Assembly: GCA_017615495.1 (NCBI GenBank)
Contig: JAGAAA010000099.1
Span: forward strand, 1 to 5,978
Source of the DNA: Clostridia bacterium
GTDB lineage: Bacteria > Bacillota > Clostridia > Christensenellales > CAG-1252
DNA length: 5,978 bases
Direction: 5' to 3'
Within the stretch, counting starts at the first letter, position 1; every line of letters starts with the position of its first letter. Under the pieces are notes generated by a model, which worked only from the letters and a program-made list of their open reading frames with translations, searched no databases and was not told where the DNA came from. This document shows, piece after piece, positions 1-5,978 of this stretch. A program made the translations under genes and the position numbers.

Positions 1-1
1 T

Positions 2-343
2 ACGTTAGGCGTTGTGTTACCCGCGTTTTTGATCATCCTTTTGATTGCCGCCGTGCTTAAAAACCTTTTGAAGTACGAGGGGGTACAGGGCTTTTTGTCC
101 GGCGTGCGGCCCGCAGTCGCCGCCTTGATCCTCGCTACCGCCGTTACGATGGGGCTGAAAAGCCTTTTCGGTATCGGCAACGTGCATAGCGAATTTGTTT
201 TTAATTACAAAGGGCTGATCATCCTCGGCATTTTGGTCGCCGTTGGGCTCGGTAGTAAGTACCTTTTGAAGAAAAAGGCTTCGCCCATAGTGATGATCCT
301 TTTATCCGCCGGGCTCGGAATGCTGCTCTACGGCGTGTTTTAA
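2..343 (+). CDS. chrA: Chromate transporter (CHR/ChrA family), C-terminal part, 5' end outside window
   Basis: An open frame runs from base 2 to a TAA at 341-343, giving about 113 residues with no stop at the left edge, so the gene begins outside the window. A GTG at 14 is in frame, but the residues before it (TLGVVLPAF) fit the conserved family pattern, so it is not the start. Seen: four hydrophobic segments, around LPAFLIILLIAAVL, VRPAVAALILATAV, LIILGILVAVGLG and IVMILLSAGLGMLLYG, separated by short Lys-rich loops. The segment GVRPAVAALIL matches the G-(L/I/V)-RPAV pattern typical of CHR-domain proteins. Family knowledge: these are inner-membrane proteins, some exporting chromate; in Firmicutes they are often two adjacent short (about 180-aa) single-domain genes. 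This could be the second of such a pair, but the partner is not visible. Chromate as substrate is inferred from family only. No -10/-35 or terminator of ordinary shape follows directly; a structured element starts at the stop codon. Confidence 0.85.
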   Translation, partial: TLGVVLPAFLIILLIAAVLKNLLKYEGVQGFLSGVRPAVAALILATAVTMGLKSLFGIGNVHSEFVFNYKGLIILGILVAVGLGSKYLLKKKASPIVMILLSAGLGMLLYGVF

Positions 344-521
344 CGAGCGCAATTAAGGGCGTATCTGCTTTGCTGCCAACACCCCAAAAAATCTTTTGAT
401 TTTTCGGGGACCCCAACGGCAGCTGATAACTGCAAGGCGGCAAAATCGCGTACAAGGAGTACGTTCGTTTGCCGTCTTTTTTTGTCGAGCCTTGCATCTG
501 CAACCCTTCGTTGCGCTCGTT
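342..521. repeat. Palindromic multi-hairpin intergenic element with 11-bp terminal inverted repeats
   Basis: This 180-bp stretch has no credible gene but is packed with nested inverted repeats. The outer pair is AACGAGCGCAA (342-352) and TTGCGCTCGTT (511-521), a perfect 11-bp inverted repeat. Inside are GCTGCC (372-377) with GGCAGC (418-423), enclosing a 12-bp stem with one mismatch (382-393 with 398-409, loop TTTT). Next comes TGCAAGGC (431-438) with GCCTTGCA (489-496), enclosing CGGCAAA (438-444) with TTTGCCG (468-474), and inside that CGTAC (449-453) with GTACG (459-463). A last small hairpin is GCAAC/GTTGC (500-504, 510-514). The overall form resembles a non-autonomous, MITE-like or REP-like element, or a structured RNA. 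The left repeat covers the last two bases of the chrA stop codon. I see no target-site duplication. Copy number in the genome cannot be judged from this window. Confidence 0.65.
438..483 (+). terminator. Hairpin plus T-tract, possible terminator of chrA
   Basis: CGGCAAA (438-444) pairs with TTTGCCG (468-474), and the inner CGTAC/GTACG (449-453, 459-463) caps the stem over an AAGGA loop. Seven T's follow at 477-483. This has the shape of a rho-independent terminator and lies 94 bases after the chrA stop codon. It is also an internal part of the larger palindromic element, and the T-tract starts two bases after the stem. Termination may therefore be incidental to another role of the element. 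Confidence 0.45.
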
Positions 522-565
522 TGAATGATTGTTTTTTTGTTTACGAGATTTTTTTGTAAAATCCC

Positions 566-595
566 TTGACGGATCAAAAAGGGTGGGCGTATAAT
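566..595 (+). promoter_or_regulatory. Promoter of the metal-efflux operon
   Basis: A -35 box TTGACG (566-571, five of six matches) and a perfect -10 box TATAAT (590-595) are separated by 18 bases. Transcription should start near 602, giving a leader of about 40 bases before the repressor ATG at 643. The near-consensus boxes suit a promoter that is strong when not repressed. The ArsR-type operator begins directly after it. Confidence 0.85.
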
Positions 596-602
596 AACAA
601 CA

Positions 603-628
603 GTTGAACAGATATTCAACCGTTCAAC
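603..628. promoter_or_regulatory. ArsR/CadC-type operator, overlapping inverted repeats
   Basis: GTTGAA (603-608), six bases, then TTCAAC (615-620) form a palindrome. Its core TGAA-N6-TTCA is the spacing of operators recognised by CadC/CzrA/SmtB-type ArsR repressors. A third half-site, GTTCAAC (622-628), is a perfect inverted match to GTTGAAC (603-609) with a 12-base spacer, and repeats TTCAAC at an 8-base step. The site covers the predicted start of transcription and reaches to three bases before the Shine-Dalgarno sequence. Bound repressor would thus block initiation or clearance. The regulator is presumably the product of the gene that follows (autoregulation). Confidence 0.75.
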
Positions 629-631
629 TTT

Positions 632-637
632 GGAGGT
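632..637 (+). promoter_or_regulatory. Ribosome binding site that fixes the repressor start at 643
   Basis: GGAGGT lies six to seven bases before ATG 643. The longer in-frame alternative start, TTG at 604, falls inside the operator and at the transcription start, and has no Shine-Dalgarno sequence. The ATG at 643 is therefore the start. Confidence 0.85.
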
Positions 638-642
638 ACCGC

Positions 643-1008
643 ATGAAAGATATCGAAAAAGACGTTTGCGAAAGCGAGATCGTACACGAAAGCGTGGTGG
701 AAAAGGTTCGCGCCGCTCTTCCGGATGAGGACACCCTCGCCGACGTGGCGGAGTTGTTTAAGGTGTTTGGCGACAGCACGAGGACGCGCATTCTTTCGGC
801 GCTGTTTGAGGCGGAGCTTTGCGTTTGCGATATTGCAAGCCTGCTTTCGATGACCAAATCCGCCGTGTCGCACCAACTGCGCATTTTGCGTCAGACCAAG
901 GTGGTGAAGTACCGCAAACAAGGTAAGGAAGTTTATTATTCGTTGGATGACGAGCACATCTCTCGGATATACAAAATGGCGCTCGAACATTTATCGGAGG
1001 AGAAATAA
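643..1008 (+). CDS. cadC: ArsR/SmtB-family metal-sensing repressor, CadC-like
   Basis: This 121-aa protein is of the usual length for a CadC/SmtB repressor, a cytosolic dimeric winged-helix DNA-binding protein that leaves its operator when it binds metal. Seen: ELFKVFGDSTRTRILSAL (first helices), ELCVCDIASLL (residues 59-69), and the recognition helix around TKSAVSHQLRILR (71-83), followed by a wing (VVKYRKQGKEVYYSL). Two metal sites can be read. An alpha3N-type soft-metal site would use C60 and C62 with C9 of the N-terminal arm; S. aureus CadC has two arm cysteines, here only one, with H15 as a possible substitute. A complete alpha5-type site, D103, H105, H116 and E119, keeps the D-x-H-x10-H-x2-E spacing of CadC. 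Having both suggests response to Cd/Pb and Zn, which is inferred. First gene of the operon; the next ATG follows the TAA after one base. Probably autoregulated through 603-628. Confidence 0.9.
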   Translation: MKDIEKDVCESEIVHESVVEKVRAALPDEDTLADVAELFKVFGDSTRTRILSALFEAELCVCDIASLLSMTKSAVSHQLRILRQTKVVKYRKQGKEVYYSLDDEHISRIYKMALEHLSEEK

Positions 1009-1009
1009 T

Positions 1010-1236
1010 ATGAAAAGGGTATACGAATTGACGGATCTTTGCTGCGCCGCTTGCGCTGCGGAGATAGAACGCGACATCAACAAAGTTTCGGGCGTGGCGT
1101 CCTGCAACGTGAATTTCATCATGCAAAAGATGACGGTGGAGTACGAAGAGGGCGCAAACTACGGCTCCGTGCTTAAGGCGGTCACCAAAACCGTCAGACG
1201 GGTGGAGCCGGATTGCGACGTCGTTGAGGTAAAATA

Positions 1237-1237
<1 letters not shown>
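1010..1237 (+). CDS. Free-standing HMA-domain metal-binding protein (P-type ATPase partner)
   Basis: This 75-aa protein is one heavy-metal-associated (HMA, ferredoxin-like) domain. The metal-binding loop near the N-terminus reads LTDLCCAACAAEIE, with the CxxC pair at C12 and C15 and an extra cysteine, C11. After it come the usual amphipathic helix (AAEIERDINKVSGV), strand (ASCNVNFIMQKMTVEY) and a second helix (YGSVLKAVTKTVRRV). It should bind a soft or borderline metal in the cytosol and hand it to the ATPase encoded next. In many CadA/ZntA proteins this domain is fused to the ATPase N-terminus; here it is a separate gene and the ATPase has none. Start: ATG 1010 with GGAGG at 996-1000. An in-frame upstream ATG at 947 would overlap the repressor by about 60 bases and lacks a comparable site. 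The stop codon overlaps the ATPase start by one base (TAATG, 1235-1239), implying coupled translation. Whether it is a chaperone or a regulatory domain is inferred. Confidence 0.85.
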
Positions 1238-3123
<1,886 letters not shown>

Positions 3124-3136
3124 ATGCAAACTAAAA

Positions 3137-3165
3137 ACGGCGGTTGTTTGACCGCCGTTTTTTTT
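3137..3165. terminator. Bidirectional intrinsic terminator between convergent genes
   Basis: ACGGCGGT (3137-3144) and ACCGCCGT (3151-3158) form a perfect 8-bp GC-rich stem with a TGTTTG loop. On the plus strand eight T's end at 3165, terminating the metal operon. On the minus strand the A's at 3133-3137 provide a T-tract, so the same hairpin can terminate the lipoprotein gene, whose stop is at 3211. The 87-bp gap between these convergent genes holds nothing else that I recognise beyond a short AT-rich palindrome, GAATATTC (3189-3196). Confidence 0.9.
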
Positions 3166-3210
3166 GATGCGATTTTATTTAACAAGTGGAATATTCTATA
3201 AATTGAATAT

Positions 3211-4926
3211 TTAATCTTCCTCTTCTTCTTCAAACGTGCCTTCCACGGCGATGCGTACGACGTCTACGGTGCCGCGCACCTTTTCAACGTCCTCCTCTTT
3301 GGTGTACGTATAGCGCACGAAGGATTCGCCGCGTCCGGTTTGGTCGTTTACGTAAATGGCGGTATATTCCTTGCCATCCGCGTCGGTCACCGTTTCAAGC
3401 ACGTAGGTGCCCGTAAACTTGAGCCCGATCACTTTGCCGAATACGCTGCTGTCGTCCACGACAAGTTCTCCCGTGGTGCGGTAGCGCTCAAACATCGCCC
3501 GGACGGACTCCTTTTCGTAATCCAATCCGATGATCTGTATGCCGTATAAGTCTTCGACGGTTTGCAAGATCGCTTGCAGATCCCATTTGTCCACGCCCGG
3601 CGCGAAGTTGGAAAAATAGGGGATGGCGAGGTCAAAGTCGAATCGGTCGTTGAAATTGATGCCGCCGTTTTCCTCAATGTAGTATTTGACTGCCGCCGTG
3701 CTCAGTTCCAACAGCGGAAGGTACAAGGTGTATTCCCCGTTGGTGTCAAAGACGATCTTCGCCTTCTTTTTGTCAAACAAGCCGGTATACTGCGTGCCAA
3801 ACGCTTCAAAATAGGTAAGTTTAAATTCTTTTTTGACATCGAAGGTCCTGCCGGTCCGTTCTGCTTTTGTGGGGTGCGGCACATAAGATGCCGTGCCGTC
3901 AAAGTACGCTTTGGTGACGGCGCCAAAGGTGGTTGCCTGCATGACGGCGTTGCGTACGGATTCCTTTTCGGGGATATCCGCATATAAGCGGTTGAGTTGG
4001 ATAACTTTGTCCCGCTTGTAGTTGTGCAGGGCGTTTGGCGCCGCCAAGCCAAGAGAAACAAGTTTCTCTTGAATCAGTTCCGCAATCAACGCTTGCCCTT
4101 CGGGAAGGGGATGGATTCCGTCTTCGCAAAAAAGGCGTTGCCAGCGGGCGTTGTCGTTTTCGTAGATATCTTCAAAGACGGAGTAAACGTCCAAAAGCTC
4201 AAAGGGGGCGACCTCGTTGCCGTTTTCATCGGTGACGGTGTGCTCCGCTTTGTATTCGGTCAAAATCTTGTTGATCTCATGGATCAATTTGTCCATGACG
4301 GCGTGGTAACCTTCGGGTCCGATGCCTTTTTCCGCCAATTTGCGGCGGGCGTAGGAGGTGACGAGCGGGTTCTCCAACCCGACGGGGTTGTAGAGGGTCT
4401 GCGTGATGATCACGACGTTGGGGTTCAGGCTGCGGATTGTTTCAAAGGTGGCTTCTAAATTGGCTTTTGCGACGGTTTGGCGTGAAATAACGCTGTCGTA
4501 AACGTCGTTGGACATATCCACAAACATTTGTCCATGGCTGGAATTCAAAAAATCGTTGCCGACAATGGAAATATGGATGATATCCGCCTTTTTGATGAGA
4601 GACTTCACCATATTGATGCCGTCGTCCTCGCGCCGGACGAGGTTCATCAGGTCTTCCGTCGTGTGCCCGGTGACCGCGCGGTTATAGAAGGCGTAACCGT
4701 TTGCGTTGCCGATAATGCCGTAATAGCCGTAAAGTTCGCGCTCGGTAAGTGGGGTGGCGCCGGCAATGGCTTCCCCGATGGAATCGCCCAAAAAGAGGAT
4801 GGTCTTTTGCTCCTCCGCGGAAGCGGGGGTTTCGGGCTCAGGCTCCTTTCCGCCGCATGCAAAAAGCGTTGCGACCAGGGCAACGAGCAACAAAACAAAT
4901 AACGCGGAAAGAACTCTTTTTTTCAT
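3211..4926 (-). CDS. Lipoprotein with SGNH/GDSL hydrolase domain and unrecognised C-terminal half
   Basis: This 571-aa protein starts with a lipoprotein signal peptide: MKKR, a hydrophobic core, then lipobox LFAC with C24 as the lipidated residue, followed by a Glu/Pro-rich linker (KEPEPETPASAEEQ). It should be anchored on the outer face of the cytoplasmic membrane. Residues about 41-292 are an SGNH hydrolase: FLGDSIGEA (nucleophile S49), AVTGHTT (G87), VGNDF (N124) and EDGIHPLPEG (D269, H272) give all four conserved blocks. These enzymes cleave esters of lipids or of acetylated cell-wall or polysaccharide sugars; the substrate here is unknown. Residues about 300-571 match no family I recognise. 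They contain a predicted mixed alpha/beta region, a last part that looks beta-rich (about 495-565) and a very acidic end (FEEEEED). The start is ATG at 4924-4926, because GAGGT (4931-4935) sits just before it and the signal peptide begins there. A longer frame starting at 4986 would begin within the promoter. Transcribed alone. Confidence 0.85.
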   Translation of the reverse strand: MKKRVLSALFVLLLVALVATLFACGGKEPEPETPASAEEQKTILFLGDSIGEAIAGATPLTERELYGYYGIIGNANGYAFYNRAVTGHTTEDLMNLVRREDDGINMVKSLIKKADIIHISIVGNDFLNSSHGQMFVDMSNDVYDSVISRQTVAKANLEATFETIRSLNPNVVIITQTLYNPVGLENPLVTSYARRKLAEKGIGPEGYHAVMDKLIHEINKILTEYKAEHTVTDENGNEVAPFELLDVYSVFEDIYENDNARWQRLFCEDGIHPLPEGQALIAELIQEKLVSLGLAAPNALHNYKRDKVIQLNRLYADIPEKESVRNAVMQATTFGAVTKAYFDGTASYVPHPTKAERTGRTFDVKKEFKLTYFEAFGTQYTGLFDKKKAKIVFDTNGEYTLYLPLLELSTAAVKYYIEENGGINFNDRFDFDLAIPYFSNFAPGVDKWDLQAILQTVEDLYGIQIIGLDYEKESVRAMFERYRTTGELVVDDSSVFGKVIGLKFTGTYVLETVTDADGKEYTAIYVNDQTGRGESFVRYTYTKEEDVEKVRGTVDVVRIAVEGTFEEEEED

Positions 4927-4935
4927 ACTGACCTC

Positions 4936-4950
4936 GTCAATATCTTTGAC
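4936..4950. promoter_or_regulatory. Small palindrome between promoter and start of the lipoprotein gene
   Basis: GTCAA (4936-4940) and TTGAC (4946-4950) form a perfect 5-bp inverted repeat around five bases. It sits near the expected transcription start and just upstream of the ribosome binding site. It could be a repressor site, but the arms are short and AT-rich enough to arise by chance, so I hold this weakly. Confidence 0.25.
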
Positions 4951-4956
4951 AATCAA

Positions 4957-4986
4957 ATTATACGGCATAACCGCGCAAAATGGCAA
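4957..4986 (-). promoter_or_regulatory. Promoter of the SGNH lipoprotein gene
   Basis: Read on the minus strand, TTGCCA (4981-4986, five of six matches to -35) and a perfect TATAAT (4957-4962) are separated by 18 bases. Transcription would start near 4950, about 25 bases before the ATG. The -35 box lies just downstream of the terminator of the MscS gene, so the lipoprotein has its own transcript. Confidence 0.8.
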
Positions 4987-4995
4987 GTCTTGATT

Positions 4996-5021
4996 AAAAA
5001 AGAACCCCCATGCGGGGGTTC
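4996..5021 (-). terminator. Intrinsic terminator of the MscS-family gene
   Basis: On the minus strand GAACCCCC (5014-5021) pairs perfectly with GGGGGTTC (5002-5009) around a GCAT loop, followed by six T's (complement of A's at 4996-5001). It lies about 10 bases after the TAA of the channel gene and separates that gene from the lipoprotein promoter. Confidence 0.92.
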
Positions 5022-5031
5022 GGTTTGTTTT

Positions 5032-5978
5032 TTACTTTTTGACCGGCGGTTTTGCCACAGGCTTTACCACCGTCTTTACTACGGGTTTGGTCACCGGTTT
5101 GGCAACGGGCTTTGCCACCGGCTTAGCTACCACCTTGACGGGGACGGTCTTCACCGGCGCCTTAGCTGCCGTTACGGGCGCTTTCGTTGCAGTGACGGGC
5201 GTCTTCGCAACGGTGACGGGTTTTGCGGCGGTCACCGGCGCTTTTACGGCGCTTACGGGAGCCTTAGCGGGCGCGGCGACGGGCTTTGCCACCAATACGG
5301 GGGCTTTTGCGGGGATGGGCGCGGCCTTGGGTGCGACGAGCACCTTTTTGACGGGCTTGCTTTCGGGCTTATCCACAACGTTGACGTAGTTGTACGGGAT
5401 CTCGATGTTGTTGGCGATCAAGGCTTCTCTTACCCTTACGTTGACGTCGTCGATGACTTTTTCGCCCGGATTTGACGGACGGTAATAAACTGTGGTTTGC
5501 ATAATGAGCGCGCTATCGGCAAATGCCATAAAGTAAACGTCGCCGTAGCAATCCTCGCCATCCTTGTTGACGTGTCCTTTGATGGAATAGGGGCTTTCCT
5601 CCACGGCTTTGGCGATAACTTTTTTTACGAGCGACATATCGCTGTCGTAGCCCACCGAGAACTTAAATACGGTGGAACGAATGTTCGTTTTGTAGTTGTA
5701 GTTTGTGAGGCGCATTGCGTTCATCTTTGAGTTGGGTATCACGTAACGCAACGATTCCACGCTTCTTAAAACGGTATGGTTCAACGTGAGGTCTTCCACC
5801 ACGCCGGTGGTGCCGTCTTCCAGCGTTATCCTATCGCCAACCCTAAAAGGATTGTGCGCGCTGATCATCATTCCGGCAAGAACGTCCTTGATGATGTCCT
5901 GCGCGGCGAAGGCAAGCACGGCACTGATAATGGCGGTTCCTCCGAAGATGGTGGTCCAAATCTGTTTGACGCCCGCCA
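5032..5978 (-). CDS. mscS: MscS-family mechanosensitive channel with Lys/Pro/Ala/Val repeat tail, 5' end outside window
   Basis: The open frame continues past the right edge, so the start and the first membrane helices are missing; a GTG at 5917-5919 is internal. The visible part starts in the pore-lining third helix (GGTAIISAVLAFAAQDIIKD) and continues with NPFRVGDRITLEDG and GVVEDLTL of the beta domain, YVIPNSKMNAMRLTNYN, then FSVGYDSDMSLVKKVI and IEIPYNYVNVV of the alpha/beta domain. These line up with E. coli MscS (FRPFRAGEYV, VIPNGKI, GVAYDSD and the final FPYPQMDV). The family forms heptameric membrane channels that open under membrane tension and release solutes during osmotic downshock. 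After the MscS fold ends, about 112 residues of low-complexity basic sequence follow. E. coli MscS ends near this point, so the tail is an addition; it should be cytosolic. Terminator directly downstream; no visible co-transcribed partner. Confidence 0.92.
   Translation of the reverse strand, partial: AGVKQIWTTIFGGTAIISAVLAFAAQDIIKDVLAGMMISAHNPFRVGDRITLEDGTTGVVEDLTLNHTVLRSVESLRYVIPNSKMNAMRLTNYNYKTNIRSTVFKFSVGYDSDMSLVKKVIAKAVEESPYSIKGHVNKDGEDCYGDVYFMAFADSALIMQTTVYYRPSNPGEKVIDDVNVRVREALIANNIEIPYNYVNVVDKPESKPVKKVLVAPKAAPIPAKAPVLVAKPVAAPAKAPVSAVKAPVTAAKPVTVAKTPVTATKAPVTAAKAPVKTVPVKVVAKPVAKPVAKPVTKPVVKTVVKPVAKPPVKK
5035..5370 (-). repeat. Degenerate in-frame tandem repeat coding the basic tail of the MscS-family protein
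   Basis: The last 112 codons of the channel gene are almost only Lys, Pro, Ala, Val and Thr, with no acidic residue after the first few. About 24 of the residues are lysines, and their spacing is regular. Five consecutive 7-residue steps (AAPIPAK, APVLVAK, PVAAPAK, APVSAVK, APVTAAK) are followed by one 6-residue step and two more 7-residue steps. After a short break (APVK, TVPVK) come eight 4-residue steps (VVAK, PVAK, PVAK, PVTK, PVVK, TVVK, PVAK, PPVK). At the DNA level this gives 21-bp and then 12-bp imperfect repeats, which suggests growth by repeat slippage and selection for lysine spacing. Confidence 0.85.

Noticed and set aside
219..619. Minus-strand open frames across the chrA end and the intergenic element
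   Set aside because: They cross the palindromic element and the operon promoter, have no ribosome binding site and show no domain.
604..642. N-terminal extension of the ArsR repressor from TTG at 604
   Set aside because: The extra codons overlap the operator and predicted transcription start and have no ribosome binding site; GGAGGT at 632-637 serves ATG 643.
3189..3211. AT-rich inverted and direct repeats (GAATATT copies) between the convergent genes
   Set aside because: Short, AT-only arms in an AT-rich gap, next to a much better terminator; likely chance.
4927..4986. 20-residue N-terminal extension of the lipoprotein
   Set aside because: It would start inside the -35/-10 promoter and precede the signal peptide; the ATG at 4924-4926 has its own ribosome binding site and begins a normal lipoprotein signal.
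5035..5370. CRISPR-like or non-coding tandem repeat
   Set aside because: The periods of 21 and 12 bp are multiples of three, imperfect, and keep the reading frame of the MscS gene; there are no unique spacers between identical repeats.
4990..5475. Plus-strand open frames rich in Gly/Thr/Ala or Cys/Arg/Gly repeats opposite the MscS tail
   Set aside because: They are mirror products of the repetitive coding sequence on the minus strand, without start signals, and the minus frame continues a clear MscS domain.

Overview
The window reads like a piece of a chromosome from an uncultured Clostridia-type Firmicute. This is an inference from strong GGAGG-type ribosome binding sites, consensus sigma-A-like promoters, a short split-type ChrA, a CadC/CadA-type metal operon and a Lys/Glu-rich lipoprotein with a typical low-GC Gram-positive lipobox. 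No gene here fixes the genus.

Layout, left to right. Bases 2-343 (+) are the end of a chromate-transporter (CHR) family protein whose start lies outside the window. Bases 342-521 hold a non-coding, heavily palindromic element. Its outermost 11-bp inverted repeat overlaps the chrA stop codon, and one inner hairpin is followed by seven T's and may be the chrA terminator. A strong promoter (566-595) and an ArsR-type operator (603-628) then drive a three-gene heavy-metal efflux operon: a CadC/SmtB-like repressor (643-1008), a free-standing 75-aa HMA metal-binding protein (1010-1237) and a P1B-2 (Zn/Cd/Pb) P-type ATPase that has no HMA domain of its own (1237-3123). The three genes are almost contiguous; the last two overlap by one base. 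The operon ends at a terminator (3137-3165) whose A-tract and T-tract suit both strands.

The right half is on the minus strand. A lipoprotein with a complete SGNH-hydrolase catalytic set and an unrecognised C-terminal half (3211-4926) has its own promoter (4957-4986). Upstream of it, a MscS-type mechanosensitive channel (5032-5978, 5' end off the window) ends in a strikingly periodic Lys/Pro/Ala/Val tail and is closed by its own terminator (4996-5021).

Functionally, the core is a classical metal-inducible detoxification unit. Metal-free repressor should sit on the operator just downstream of the -10 box. Cytosolic Zn/Cd/Pb should release it, allowing the HMA protein and ATPase to be made. 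The minus-strand genes look unrelated to it. I do not see a clearly new multi-gene system. The parts most worth following up are the palindromic element at 342-521, the lysine-periodic tail of the MscS protein, the split HMA/ATPase arrangement and the unknown half of the SGNH lipoprotein.
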